Of a DNA stretch of 64,000 nt, positions 18,011 to 27,673 are shown piece after piece. This stretch comes from Corynebacterium genitalium ATCC 33030 (GTDB lineage: Bacteria; Actinomycetota; Actinomycetes; Mycobacteriales; Mycobacteriaceae), in assembly GCF_000143825.1 (NCBI RefSeq), contig NZ_CM000961.1, positions 868,001 through 932,000 of the forward strand, given 5' to 3'. The notes beneath the pieces were generated by a model, which saw only the letters and a program-made list of their open reading frames with translations, made no database searches and had not been told where the DNA came from. Positions within the stretch are counted from its first letter, which is position 1. The number at the start of each line of letters is the position of its first letter. A program made the translations under genes and the position numbers.

Positions 18011-19022
18011 TCTCAACCTCCGTGTCAGCCGGTGCGTCCGGCTCGGTGGGTTCGTCCGGGCGGTATTGCAGAGCGGGGGCGGACCGGCTGGCGATGTGGG
18101 GACCGAGCCAGTCGTCGAAGATGCGGTTCCAGGTACCGTCGTCACGCACGCGCTCTAACGTGGAATTGACCTGGCGGGTCAGCCCGTCGTAGCCCTTGGG
18201 GATGCCGATGGCGTACTGCTGCTCCGCCACAGCCTCACCGGTGACCGTGGTCAGCGGGTCTTGGGCGGCGGCGCCGGCGAGGATGGTTTCGTCGCCAAGA
18301 ATGAACCCGGCCTGGAACTGCTGCATTGCCATGAGACAGTCGGTCCACGTGCGGGTACGCAGAACCTCCTGTTCGGGAAAGGTGCTGCGCGCCATGTCGA
18401 CCACGTTGGAACCGTCGGCAACGCACACGCGCTCATCGCCGACATCCTCCACGGACTCGATCCCGGAGGCCGCGGGCACGAGCATGCGTACGGACGAATC
18501 CAGGTACGGCACCGAAAAATCCACCTTCTCCGCCCGCTCGCGCGTGATCGACATCGTGCGGATCACCACATCCACCTGCCCGCTTTGCAGAGCTTCGGTA
18601 CGCATGGTGGATTCCACGAAACGGAAGTCGACTTTGTCGGGGTCGCCGAAAATGTCGCGGGCGATCTCGCGTGCCAAGTCGACTTCGAAGCCGCGCAACT
18701 CACCGGTGGCGTTGTCGCGGAAGCTGAGCAGGTACTGCGATTGGTCCACACCCACGATGAGGCGGCCGCGCTTGACGATGTCCGGCACACGCTCCTCCGG
18801 TTTCTTGTCATCCGGACGCAGCGAGCCCTCCCACTCGAAGGTCGTTGTCGCCGACTCCGGCTCAAGGCCAGGGATGTCGATGTCCGCGCCGGGCGGCAGC
18901 GGAACGTCATCATGAACCGTGTCGGGCGCCGGCAGCGGAGGCGGTGGGGGAGCAGGGGTGCACGCAGTGAGCGCGCCCAGCGCGGCGAGCACCGAGACAC
19001 TGAAGACCTTCCGCGCGCCCAT
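18003..19022 (-). CDS. glnH: Glutamate/glutamine-binding lipoprotein GlnH
   Basis: 339 residues from ATG 19022, sharing TGATG with the glnX stop. The signal peptide ends in a lipobox, ALTAC. A proline-rich spacer precedes a family 3 solute-binding domain (RLIVGVDQSQYLLSF, then GFEVDLAREIARDIFGD and the VDVVIRTMSITRERA segment). In this operon GlnH is not part of a transporter; it senses Asp/Glu-type amino acids outside the membrane and signals through GlnX to PknG. Family knowledge; binding specificity here is not tested. Confidence 0.93.
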   Translation of the reverse strand: MGARKVFSVSVLAALGALTACTPAPPPPPLPAPDTVHDDVPLPPGADIDIPGLEPESATTTFEWEGSLRPDDKKPEERVPDIVKRGRLIVGVDQSQYLLSFRDNATGELRGFEVDLAREIARDIFGDPDKVDFRFVESTMRTEALQSGQVDVVIRTMSITRERAEKVDFSVPYLDSSVRMLVPAASGIESVEDVGDERVCVADGSNVVDMARSTFPEQEVLRTRTWTDCLMAMQQFQAGFILGDETILAGAAAQDPLTTVTGEAVAEQQYAIGIPKGYDGLTRQVNSTLERVRDDGTWNRIFDDWLGPHIASRSAPALQYRPDEPTEPDAPADTEVEND

Positions 19023-20551
19023 CACAGGTACTCCTGCATCCGTGGACGGATTCCGAACCACATCGCGATCACAGCCGCGAACACGAGCAGCATCACACCC
19101 GGCGCCACGGCGCGCGAAGCAGACAGGCCGTCATTGATGTCCGCGCGGAGATCTTCGCGGGAGGAGGAGATGAGGTCGGTCAAGGAGTCGTCGAGAAGCG
19201 AAAAAGCGCTCGCGGCACTGTCCTCATCGCTTGTCGACGCCGCAATGTCCACCGCCCGCTCATAATCACCCGACTGCAGCGCGTTCATCATGCGGGTGTG
19301 GGCCCGGCGCCACTCGCTCAGCGCGGTGCGGGCTGTGTCGACCTCGCCGGCGTTATCCTCATTCTCGATCGCGTCGAGCGCGTCGCGGACCTCTTCGACG
19401 GTCGCCGCCATGGGCGAACCCTCCGATGAGCGGCGGGTCAAAAGCGTCAATGTCTCGTTCGTGCGCGTCTCCTGGGCGGAGATGCGTGCGCCGGTGAGCT
19501 GCTCGAACGGGCCAGCTGCGGCTTCGAACTCGCGTGTGCCGGCGTGCCACGCGGCGATGTTGGACACGCCCACCCACACGACTGCAATCAGCAGGAATGC
19601 CGTGGCGACGAGGAAACCGCGGTTGAGGCGGCGGCGGAACATCCGCCACAGCGCCCACTGCGCAGCCAGCAGGGCCAGCACAGCGATGAGGAGGCCGGAC
19701 AGCGGGCCGAACTGCAGCGTGGACAAGCGCTTCATCTCGCCGCCGAGCTGCGCGCGGGTGAGCTGCAGAATCTCCTCGGCGCTGACCAGCATCTCCTCGC
19801 GCATCATCGTGCTTGCCTGCGTCATGTACGCCACGCCGAGCGGGTTGCCGGTGCGCTGGTTCGCCTGGGCGCGCTCCATCAGGCCGGTGTATTGGGGCAG
19901 GAGGCGCTGGATTTCGCGGACGTGGTTTTGGACTTCGGTGCTGTCGTCGACACGCGTTTCCACGCTGCCGCGCAGCACATCGTCCGCCGCGATGACTGCC
20001 TCATCGATCGCCGCCATGTACTCGCGGTGCGATTCCGCGTCCTGCAAGCCGGGCTGTACAAACGACGTGGTGGCCAGCGTGTCCGCCTGGCTCAGGCTCG
20101 TGTACAGGATGTGCGCCGAATTGCTCATCGGCTCCGTGGCGGTGAGCATCGCATCCAGGGCCGATTCGCGGTTCGCGCTCGACTGGCTCATCAGGTAACC
20201 GGTGCCTAGCAGCAGGAGAGTCAGCGCCACCATCATCGCGATCAGGCGGCCCAGCGTGGTGAGCAGGAACCCCCACGCTTCCACGACCCAGCGGCCGGTG
20301 CCGCCGAACGAGTCGTAGATCTTGTCCCGGAAGCCGCTGAACCCGGTGCGCTGCGGGGCTTCCTCCAGTGAGTCCAGCCAGGCGTCCTCGTTCTGCTCCG
20401 GCAGTACCGGGGCTTTGCGGCTCTTGCGGGGAGTGAAACGGGGAAGTCTCCGTTTCCCGGTCTTCTCGGCGTTGTCGGCGTTATCGGGCAGCGCGACGTC
20501 AGCGTCGGCAGCGAACTCCGCTGCCTCCTCTGAACGCTCCCGTACCGCCAT
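19022..20551 (-). CDS. glnX: Membrane signal transducer GlnX
   Basis: 509 residues from ATG 20551; the annotated frame reaching 21031 runs antisense to the Nudix gene. Four membrane segments are visible: one near residue 85 (LGRLIAMMVALTLLLLGTGY), a pair in the middle (SGLLIAVLALLAAQWALW and FLVATAFLLIAVVWVGV) and one near the C-terminus (APGVMLLVFAAVIAMWFGI). Two helical extracytoplasmic loops lie between them. GlnX links GlnH outside to PknG inside. Confidence 0.9.
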   Translation of the reverse strand: MAVRERSEEAAEFAADADVALPDNADNAEKTGKRRLPRFTPRKSRKAPVLPEQNEDAWLDSLEEAPQRTGFSGFRDKIYDSFGGTGRWVVEAWGFLLTTLGRLIAMMVALTLLLLGTGYLMSQSSANRESALDAMLTATEPMSNSAHILYTSLSQADTLATTSFVQPGLQDAESHREYMAAIDEAVIAADDVLRGSVETRVDDSTEVQNHVREIQRLLPQYTGLMERAQANQRTGNPLGVAYMTQASTMMREEMLVSAEEILQLTRAQLGGEMKRLSTLQFGPLSGLLIAVLALLAAQWALWRMFRRRLNRGFLVATAFLLIAVVWVGVSNIAAWHAGTREFEAAAGPFEQLTGARISAQETRTNETLTLLTRRSSEGSPMAATVEEVRDALDAIENEDNAGEVDTARTALSEWRRAHTRMMNALQSGDYERAVDIAASTSDEDSAASAFSLLDDSLTDLISSSREDLRADINDGLSASRAVAPGVMLLVFAAVIAMWFGIRPRMQEYL

Positions 20552-20623
20552 TGCCCCAGAATAGCGCCCCGCACGCCCCCACGGCGGCAACCACACTGGT
20601 GGCATCTGGTTACACTGGCCCAC

Positions 20624-21088
20624 ATGGAAGGCGACGGAAACGGATGGGTTGACGGCCCCGGCGGTAAGCCGGTGTGGGGCAAGCACGGCGCGGCGGGCCT
20701 GTTCCTCCGCGCCGGGGACGCGGTGCTGCTGCAACACCGTGCGCACTGGGTTGCCGATGGCGGTACGTGGGCCCTGCCCGGCGGCGCCCGCGACTCCCAC
20801 GAGACCGTCGAAGAGGCAGCGCTGCGCGAAACGGTGGAGGAGTGCGGCGTGGACACCGCGCTCATCGAGGTCGAGCATGCCATCGTCACCGCCGGCGAAG
20901 ACCCCGGCTGGACCTACACGACCGTGCTGGCCCACACGACCACCGGCGAACCGATTCCCCTCGAGCCCAACGCGGAATCTATGGAGTTGCGTTGGGTTCC
21001 GCTGAATGAAATCCGTCAGTTTCCGCTTCATGCGGGGTTCGAGTCGTCGTTAAGCGTGCTTCTATGGCACGCTAAAGCGCATGATTGA
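20624..21088 (+). CDS. Nudix hydrolase
   Basis: 154 residues. The Nudix box reads GGARDSHETVEEAALRETVE followed by ECGV, matching GX5EX7REUXEEXGU except that Thr replaces the aliphatic residue after RE. Substrate (for example an oxidised nucleotide or other nucleoside-diphosphate compound) cannot be told from sequence. Divergent from glnX, and its stop overlaps the start of the ABC ATPase by 8 bases, so the two may be co-transcribed. Confidence 0.88.
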   Translation: MEGDGNGWVDGPGGKPVWGKHGAAGLFLRAGDAVLLQHRAHWVADGGTWALPGGARDSHETVEEAALRETVEECGVDTALIEVEHAIVTAGEDPGWTYTTVLAHTTTGEPIPLEPNAESMELRWVPLNEIRQFPLHAGFESSLSVLLWHAKAHD

Positions 21089-22115
21089 AGTCTCTCACCT
21101 GACTAAAGAATACGGTCAGGTCCGTGCGGTCGACGACCTCACATTCGCAGTCGAACCGGGCGTGGTCACCGGCTTCCTCGGGCCGAACGGCGCAGGTAAA
21201 TCCACCACAATGCGGATGATCCTCGGCCTGGATGAGCCGACGTCAGGCACCGCGCTTATCGACGGCTCCCCCTACCGCTCCCTCCGCGGCCCCCTGCGCA
21301 AGGTCGGCGCCTTGCTGGATGCGAAGGCGATCCACCCGAACCGCTCGGCGCGCAACTCGCTGCTGTGGCAGGCGCAGGCGTCCGGGATTCCGGCGTCCCG
21401 TGTTGACGAGGTGCTTGACCTCGTCGGTCTGACCAGCGTCGCCGGGAAGAAAGCCGGCGGGTTCTCGCTGGGTATGGGGCAGCGCCTCGGCATCGCGGCG
21501 GCGATGCTCGGCGACCCCGAGTACCTCATTCTTGACGAGCCCGTCAACGGCCTCGACCCCGAAGGCATCCGCTGGGTGCGCGAACTGCTGCGCCGCTTCG
21601 CCGCCGAAGGGCGCACCGTGCTCGTGTCCTCGCACCTGCTGGCCGAAATGGCGCAGACCGCCGACCGGCTCGTAGTGATCGGAAAGGGGCGGCTGGTCGC
21701 CTCCGGCTCCGTGAACGACTTCATCAAGGAGAACTCCGCCGTCACCACCGTCATCCGCTCCCCGCACCTGGCCGAGTTCTCCGCCGCCCTGAGCACCGAG
21801 GGCATCCAGTTCCAGCAGACTACCGACCCCGACGGCCGCCCCGTGCTGGAAATCCCCGGCCGGTCGTCGGAGGAGATGGGCCAGCTGGCCTTCTCCGTCG
21901 GCGTGATGGTCACCGAGCTCACCGAGCGCCGCGCCTCCCTCGAGGACGCCTACATCCGCCGCACCGAAGGAGCGGTGGAGTACCAGGCAGCGCCCGGGGC
22001 GGTCGCGCCGCAGGGTGCTGGCGCTGGTGCTGGTGCTGCACCTGCACGGCCCTCGCAGCCTGCGCCGCGTGAGCCGCAGGACCGTACCCGTAGAGGAGGC
22101 ACCCACCGTGCTTAA
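21081..22115 (+). CDS. ABC-2 type exporter, ATP-binding protein
   Basis: 344 residues. Walker A is GPNGAGKST, the signature is FSLGMGQR (a variant of LSGGQ), Walker B is YLILDEP, and the switch His is in SSHLLAEMAQ. The C-terminal ~40 residues are Ala/Gly/Pro-rich. The DrrA-like architecture with one adjacent permease suggests export of a lipid, peptide or drug; the substrate is not identifiable. Confidence 0.92.
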   Translation: MIEVSHLTKEYGQVRAVDDLTFAVEPGVVTGFLGPNGAGKSTTMRMILGLDEPTSGTALIDGSPYRSLRGPLRKVGALLDAKAIHPNRSARNSLLWQAQASGIPASRVDEVLDLVGLTSVAGKKAGGFSLGMGQRLGIAAAMLGDPEYLILDEPVNGLDPEGIRWVRELLRRFAAEGRTVLVSSHLLAEMAQTADRLVVIGKGRLVASGSVNDFIKENSAVTTVIRSPHLAEFSAALSTEGIQFQQTTDPDGRPVLEIPGRSSEEMGQLAFSVGVMVTELTERRASLEDAYIRRTEGAVEYQAAPGAVAPQGAGAGAGAAPARPSQPAPREPQDRTRRGGTHRA

Positions 22116-22866
22116 GACCATGCTTTCGGAGTGGACAAAGCTCCGCACCACCGCTTCTTTCTGGTGGACCTCTGGTTTGGCGCTGTTGTTCTCGATTGCT
22201 TGGGCTGTGCTCATGGCCAGTCTGGACAACCCCGACAGCCCGACATATGGCGGCGCATCTGCCATCATGGGATTCAATTCCTTCGGCCTGATGACGCTGT
22301 TGATCCAGGCCATCATGGTGGTCACCACCGAGTACCGGTTCAAGGTGAACTCGACGAACTACACTCTGACGCCGCAGCGGTGGCAGGTCGGCCTGGCGAA
22401 GCTGCTCGTGTACGGCATTTTCGCAGCGATCTTCTCCGTGGTAACGATCATGCTGTGCTTCATTGTCGGTGACCTCATCGCCGCCAACCCGATTGAGTGG
22501 TGGGACAACCCCTTCGTCCGCCGGTCGCTGTGGGTCATCCCGCTGACCACGTTCATGGCGGTCATGCTCGTCCAGGGCATTGGCTGGATCGTCCGCGCCA
22601 CCGCTGGCGCGCTGGCCATTTACCTTGGTTGGCAGCTTGTGCTGGAGCCGGCGCTGGCCATGATCCCGAGGGTCGGCCGCAACATCCAGACTTACGCCCC
22701 GTTCATGAACTTGCAGTTCTTCACGGCGAACATGAACAACCCGGGTCCGGACCCGCTCGACACGGCAGGTGCCCTTCCGTTGTGGCAGTCGTTCGTGCTC
22801 TTCGCGGTGTGGGCGATTGTCCTTTACGTGATCGGGCTGATCCTGCTGGAGAAGCGCGACGCCTAG
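22108..22866 (+). CDS. ABC-2 type exporter, permease
   Basis: 252 residues from GTG 22108, which has AGAGGAGG upstream and overlaps the ATPase stop; ATG 22120 is an alternative, and the frame from 22015 lies inside the ATPase gene. Six hydrophobic segments are visible, beginning ASFWWTSGLALLFSIAWAVL and ending FVLFAVWAIVLYVIGLILL. It forms the channel for the preceding ATPase. Confidence 0.9.
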   Translation: MLKTMLSEWTKLRTTASFWWTSGLALLFSIAWAVLMASLDNPDSPTYGGASAIMGFNSFGLMTLLIQAIMVVTTEYRFKVNSTNYTLTPQRWQVGLAKLLVYGIFAAIFSVVTIMLCFIVGDLIAANPIEWWDNPFVRRSLWVIPLTTFMAVMLVQGIGWIVRATAGALAIYLGWQLVLEPALAMIPRVGRNIQTYAPFMNLQFFTANMNNPGPDPLDTAGALPLWQSFVLFAVWAIVLYVIGLILLEKRDA

Positions 22867-22896
22867 TTCTCTCGCTGAAGCGCTGAGCGCTTGTAA

Positions 22897-22926
22897 GGCC
22901 GGTCCCAGACGGGGCCGGTTTTTTCT
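22897..22926 (+). terminator. Rho-independent terminator of the ABC exporter operon
   Basis: Stem CCGGTCCC / GGGGCCGG (22899-22906, 22911-22918) with a four-base loop is followed by six T residues. Confidence 0.85.
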
Positions 22927-22989
22927 TTAGGCGCCTGGGGCCTGGCTCACGTCTGTTTTCCGGTTCAATCGGGCCGGTAGCCCCACTTC

Positions 22990-23081
22990 TACATTTTTAG
23001 TATCGCCCTTCACCAGGTTCGAAGAAATCCGACCTGCGGAAACGCGGTAGAAATTCACTAGAAGGCGATACTAAAAATGTA
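22990..23081. repeat. 92-bp palindromic repeat, family 1 copy A
   Basis: Near-perfect 21-base terminal inverted repeats (left arm 22990-23011, right arm 23061-23081; core TTTTTAGTATCGCC). The centre contains ATCCGACCTG. A related copy lies at 30156-30237. The rest of the 420-base spacer (22867-23285) shows no gene. Confidence 0.8.
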
Positions 23082-23285
23082 TTCCGTCGGAGACCCTCGG
23101 GATCTCACCGCCGCCACGTCGCCCGCACCCAATAGAACCCGCCACTGTCAACCCCTTCGCTCACCGCAGTGCGCACAACTGGGAACTCCACCCCGAATCT
23201 ATCCACAGGTCAGTAGTGACACGTCATCAAAAACAGTGGTTCTCCACAGAGCGGGGAGCACGCGATAGACGGCCGGCTGGATTCG

Positions 23286-24190
23286 GTGCACCGTAGCGGT
23301 ATGCACGCAGACTTGCCCATGCTCAACCAGCTCCTCATACCCATCGGTCACAAGACCCCGCCCGCACTGCAAGCTCGTTTCGATTCGGGCGATCTCTACC
23401 GCCTTGCAAGCCGCCGGGCGGTTCAAACCCAGAAACTGGTGAACCTCAAGGAGCATCAGCGCCGTATTCTTTTCGCTTTGGCTGTGGGCCAGTCGGCCCG
23501 CTCGTCGTACTTGATTGGCGAGTCCGCTGCCGCCCTCCACGGCATCTGGTTGCTGCAGAACAACAAAGCGCGAGTTGAGTTAGCCACACGCAGCGGGACA
23601 CTTCCTCCGCGAACCCAGTGGCCGCGTGGCAGTGTGTTCCGGAAAGTCAAGACCAGCCCGGATGGCATTGTCACGCTTCTGGGCGTCGACCTTCTGGATC
23701 CGGTTTCTACCTGGCTCGACATCGCGTGCACTCAGGGTTTTGAGGCCGGCTTGGTCGCAGCAGACTACCTGCTTGCAAACGGTTTCGAGAGCGTCGAGTT
23801 AATGGACAAGCTTGTCGATGCTAGCCCCTGCCGCGGCATCTGCATCGCGCGGGACAGTCTTGAGCATGCGATCGACAACTCCCAATCCGCCGGCGAGAGT
23901 TTCGCCCGCGCCCTTCTCATCCAAGCGGACATCGGCCCGTTGACTCCGCAGGCACAGGTCCTCGGCCCCTATAGCGTGGATTTACTCATCGGTGAGTGGC
24001 TCATTGTCGAGGTGGATGGCGACGTGAAGTACAAAGAGATCCGGTCACAGCAACGGAGCGTGAACGCACTCGCCAGAAGCGGATCGAGCGGCTCGGCTAT
24101 CGGTTCTTGCGCTATAAGCCATCGGAGATTGAGGAGGATCCCGCCGGTTTCATCGCGGAGGTGCGCCGTGCTCTTGCGCAGGTTGCTTAG
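23286..24190 (+). pseudogene. Frameshifted DUF559 / AbiEi-like protein gene
   Basis: About 300 residues when the two frames are joined. The N-terminal part resembles the transcriptional-regulator-like head of AbiEi proteins found with a C-terminal DUF559 nuclease-like domain; LIGESAAALHGIWLL is the telling stretch. The DUF559 part starts at LIVEVDGDVKY. Near 24037 the frame changes: the first frame runs off into DNA antisense to cls, and DPVTATERERTRQKRIERLG continues in another frame to a stop at 24190. A one-base deletion explains it. Start is uncertain (23286 or 23301). No toxin partner gene is present. Confidence 0.75.
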
Positions 24191-24194
24191 CTGT

Positions 24195-25874
24195 CTATTG
24201 CAGCGCCGAGGTCAGCTTCATCACGTTGTCGATGTACCTGCGCGACCACGGCCGCTTCTTCCACTCGTCGAGCGTGAGCTGCCGGGACACGGACAGGTAC
24301 GCGGAGGCGAGCTCGCAGAGGTCGGTGATCAGCGGCCCTTGCAGGATGAACAGGCTGTTTTCGTAGTTCAGCGAGAACGAGCGCATGTCCATGTTGGACG
24401 AGCCCATGATCGCGATCTCGTTCAGGTGCGCGGCGTCTGGCGCCCGTTGCACATTTCCGCTTGTCGACGCCTCCGACCCAGCACCCCCCTCATGCCCCGC
24501 ATGATCGGCCCCACTCGTAGCGGCGTGAGCTTCGACCGATGCGCCGCGCGGCAGGTCAGCCGATTCTGTAGGGGTTTTGGCAACATCCCCCGCCCGGGCA
24601 GTGCCTGGCTTTGGCTCGCCTGCGTCCGGATAGGTCAGCGCGACGGGGTCCGCGATGGCGAACTTGGTGTGCAGCACGTAGGGGGCGGGGAACTGCCAGA
24701 TGTGCACGCCGGCTTCCAGAAGCTGCTGGTAGTAGGCGGATTGAGCGTGGTTGACCATGAACTGGTCGGCTTTCTCGCCGACGAGGAGGTCGACGCGCAC
24801 GCCGCGGTAGCAGGCGGTCGTGATGGCTTCGAGCATGGAATCGTCGGGCACGAAGTAGGGGGAGCAGAGAATGAGCCGGTGGCGGGCGTGGTGGATCAAG
24901 GTGTTGAACATCCGCAGGTTCGGCTCGGTGGTGTAACCGGGGCCGGAGGGGATGAGCTGGAGGACGTTCTGGTCTTCGAGGGTGGCGGGGTCCGGGTCGT
25001 GCGGGGCGGAGATCTCGAGGATCTCGCCGGCTTCGGTGTACCAATCGACGGCGAACATGGACTCGAGCGAGGCGACGATCGGCCCGGTGAGCTCCACAAA
25101 CGCATCGACCCATTGGCGGCCGTGCTTGACGTGGCCGGGCATGAGGTACGTCCGGTCGATGAGGTTGAACGACCCCATGAACGCGACCTCATCATCAATG
25201 ACCATGAGTTTGCGGTGGTTGCGCAGGTCCGGCCGGCGGAATTTGCCGCGCAGCGGCTGCAGCGGCAGCATCATGTGCCACTCGATCCCAGCCTCCGTCA
25301 TCCGCCGTTTGAATGTGCGGAAGTCGGGGTACTTCCAGGAGCCGATGTGGTCGAACAGAACCCGGACTTTCACGCCGCGCGCGACTGCCCGCTCCATCGC
25401 CTCCCACACTTGCCCGGTCGTCTTGTCCCAGGCCATGGCATAAATCTCGACGTGCACGTGCGAGGTCGCCCCGTCGATCGTCGAGGCCAACCGTCGCATT
25501 GTCGCCGAATAGTCGGACCAGAGGTGCTTGACGTGGCCGTCCAGCGCTGGGAAGCCCGTCAAGGTCCGGTTGAGGTGGGCCATCGTCGCCACCTCGCCGG
25601 ATACTGATGCGGCGGAGGGGTAGTCGGGGAAGGAGGTGTGGACGTCGTTAAGCATCGCGTTGGCCTCCCGCTGAATGCGGTGACGCCGCCGCGACAGAAA
25701 TGTCGAGCCGAGGAAGAAATAAATCGGCAGCCCGAGGAACGGAATGAGCAGGATGACCAGCAGCCACGCGTTCGCGCTGGACGGTTTGCGGTTTTCCGGG
25801 ATGACGCCGATGACGGCGAATTTGATGGTGTAGTCAATCACCATCAGTACGAGTTGCCAGGTGGCGAGGCTCAT
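24195..25874 (-). CDS. cls: Cardiolipin synthase-like phospholipase D family protein
   Basis: 559 residues. Two N-terminal membrane segments (about 5-22 and 33-53) are followed by two PLD modules: NHRKLMVID near residue 215, and LHTKFAIAD near residue 390. Between LHTKFAIAD and the companion MGSSNMDMRSFSLNYE lies an unusual insertion of about 70 hydrophilic residues. The protein should join phosphatidyl groups to make cardiolipin in the membrane. Its start overlaps the xthA stop (ATGA), so it is in one operon with xthA and the GNAT gene. Confidence 0.9.
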   Translation of the reverse strand: MSLATWQLVLMVIDYTIKFAVIGVIPENRKPSSANAWLLVILLIPFLGLPIYFFLGSTFLSRRRHRIQREANAMLNDVHTSFPDYPSAASVSGEVATMAHLNRTLTGFPALDGHVKHLWSDYSATMRRLASTIDGATSHVHVEIYAMAWDKTTGQVWEAMERAVARGVKVRVLFDHIGSWKYPDFRTFKRRMTEAGIEWHMMLPLQPLRGKFRRPDLRNHRKLMVIDDEVAFMGSFNLIDRTYLMPGHVKHGRQWVDAFVELTGPIVASLESMFAVDWYTEAGEILEISAPHDPDPATLEDQNVLQLIPSGPGYTTEPNLRMFNTLIHHARHRLILCSPYFVPDDSMLEAITTACYRGVRVDLLVGEKADQFMVNHAQSAYYQQLLEAGVHIWQFPAPYVLHTKFAIADPVALTYPDAGEPKPGTARAGDVAKTPTESADLPRGASVEAHAATSGADHAGHEGGAGSEASTSGNVQRAPDAAHLNEIAIMGSSNMDMRSFSLNYENSLFILQGPLITDLCELASAYLSVSRQLTLDEWKKRPWSRRYIDNVMKLTSALQ

Positions 25875-26653
25875 CGGACCTCGTCCAACTGCAGCCGCGT
25901 CAGGTCGTAATCCACGACGACGGGTGCGTGGTCGCTCGTGCCCTTGCCCTCACGCTCATGCGTATCGACGAATCCAGCCCCCTCCAACCCCGACAACTGG
26001 AAATCAATGAGCATCCCCTCGCCTTTTTGGAAGCGCATGCCCTTGTAATCCCAGTAGGAGTAGGGCTCGGGGTGGGTGGCTTGGTTCAGGCCGGCCTCGA
26101 GCAGGGCTTCGAAGGCGGCGCGCTCCGGCTCGGTGACGTGGGTTTTTCCCTCGAAGAAGGCGCGGTCCCAGACGTCTTTGTCGGTCGGGGCGATGTTGTA
26201 GTCGCCGCAGAAGACCTGGGGTGTGGAGGGGTCGATCTGCTCGGCGAGGCGCCAGAGGAACTCGAGTTTGTAGTCGTAGTGGCGGTCGCCGATCTCGCGG
26301 CCGTTGGGGACGTAGAGGCTCCACACTTCGACGCCGCCGCAGGTCGCGGCGACGGCGCGGGCCTCGCGGTCCTGCGGGGCGTCGGGTTCCTTGTTGAAGC
26401 CTGGCTGGCCGTCGAACCCGTCGCGCACGTTCTCGAGCCCGACGCGGGAGATGATCGCCACACCGTTCCACTGGTGGTAGCCGACGTGCGCGACATCGTA
26501 CCCCGCGGCCTCAAACGCCGAGTAGGGGAACTTGTCGTCGGAGCATTTCGTTTCCTGCATGGCCAGGACGTCGACATCATTGCGCTCCAGAAAGGCGACG
26601 GCCCGGTCGATCCGGGTACGTACCGAGTTGATGTTCCATGTAGCTACTCGCAT
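25871..26653 (-). CDS. xthA: Exodeoxyribonuclease III
   Basis: 260 residues from ATG 26653 (MRVATWNINSVR); the frame extending to 26788 overlaps the upstream gene. Motifs of the exonuclease-endonuclease-phosphatase fold: NINSVR, QETKC, SLYVPNG, GDYNIAPTD and the C-terminal SDHAPVVVDY. It repairs abasic sites and 3'-blocked ends in DNA. Five bases separate it from the GNAT gene upstream. Confidence 0.95.
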   Translation of the reverse strand: MRVATWNINSVRTRIDRAVAFLERNDVDVLAMQETKCSDDKFPYSAFEAAGYDVAHVGYHQWNGVAIISRVGLENVRDGFDGQPGFNKEPDAPQDREARAVAATCGGVEVWSLYVPNGREIGDRHYDYKLEFLWRLAEQIDPSTPQVFCGDYNIAPTDKDVWDRAFFEGKTHVTEPERAAFEALLEAGLNQATHPEPYSYWDYKGMRFQKGEGMLIDFQLSGLEGAGFVDTHEREGKGTSDHAPVVVDYDLTRLQLDEVR

Positions 26654-26658
26654 GCGAT

Positions 26659-27663
26659 CTACCCTAGCCGGGCGTAGCGGTGGCGGTGGTGCTCGGTGAA
26701 GCCCAGCTTGTCGTAAAGGCCGATGCCTGCGTCGTTGGTCGCCAGGACCTGGAGGTACGCCGCGTCGGCCCCGCGCCGCGTACCCCACTCGAGCATGCGC
26801 CCACCCAGCAGTGTGCCAAGCCCGCGCCTGCGGTACTCCGGCGCGACTTCGACTGCGGAATACCCCAGCCAGGCGCGGCCGTCATCGGACTCGGTGATCG
26901 TGCCGCGGGTGACCGCGACGACGTTGCCCTGCGTGTCGAGGAGGGAGCCGAACCCCATCTCCCCCTCAATCCCGTCACGCAACTCTGCCAGGGCTTCCGG
27001 CGGCAACGGCTGGCCGCGGAAGTGGTACATCGACAGCCAGTCGTCGGAGGGCTGGGAGTCGATGCGGAAGGTGAACCCGCTGGCCAGCGCGCCGGGCTCG
27101 GTCTCCGCGTCTTCGCCGGCGAGCTCACGCGTCATCGTGATGATCTCCGGCCCGAGCTCCCAGCCCGCACCACCCGCACCCTGCTCGCGTGCGACCAAGT
27201 CGGCCGCCGGCTTGCCGATGCGCTCCGGAATCAACAACTGCACCGGCATCCCCCGCTCGGCATAGAACGCAGTGATCTCGGCGAGCGGAACCGGTTGAAA
27301 ACCAGCCGAATGCCCGATCGGGGTGGCCGAGTTGGAGCGTTCGGCGATGGAGGAACCGGAGCGGGTGAGCCAGCCGTCGATGAGCATGCGCTCTTGGCCG
27401 GGGAACGCGCGGGCGTACGCGGTTTCGACGGCGCGGATGTCGGAATTGCGGATGCGGCGCGGGCTGAGGCGGCGGAGGACCAGGATGTCCTCGGCCGGGA
27501 TGGTCAGCGCTTCCGCCTCGGACGGCAGGCCGCCGACTTTCTGCGGGCGGATGACCAGCGGGTCGAGCGCCTCGATGTGGCCGATGACGTCCGTGGCGTG
27601 GTTGCCGAAGCGGCGGCGCACCACCACCCGGTCGCCCGGGGAGAGGGGTTCAGCGCGGAACAC
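26659..27663 (-). CDS. GNAT family N-acetyltransferase
   Basis: 334 residues. The N-terminal ~80 residues form a separate small domain (GDRVVVRRRFGNHATDVIGH, SH3-like in pattern). The C-terminal ~130 residues carry the GNAT core: EVAPEYRRRGLGTLLGGRML is the acetyl-CoA loop and LQVLATNDAGIGLYDKLGF the last strand-helix. Substrate unknown. The gene sits between def and xthA, an order I recall from other corynebacteria. Confidence 0.88.
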   Translation of the reverse strand: MFRAEPLSPGDRVVVRRRFGNHATDVIGHIEALDPLVIRPQKVGGLPSEAEALTIPAEDILVLRRLSPRRIRNSDIRAVETAYARAFPGQERMLIDGWLTRSGSSIAERSNSATPIGHSAGFQPVPLAEITAFYAERGMPVQLLIPERIGKPAADLVAREQGAGGAGWELGPEIITMTRELAGEDAETEPGALASGFTFRIDSQPSDDWLSMYHFRGQPLPPEALAELRDGIEGEMGFGSLLDTQGNVVAVTRGTITESDDGRAWLGYSAVEVAPEYRRRGLGTLLGGRMLEWGTRRGADAAYLQVLATNDAGIGLYDKLGFTEHHRHRYARLG

Positions 27664-27673
27664 TAGTGCTCTT

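Noticed and set aside
24191..25607. Continuation of the DUF559 frame after the frameshift
   Set aside because: It reads antisense through cls and is the result of the lost frame.
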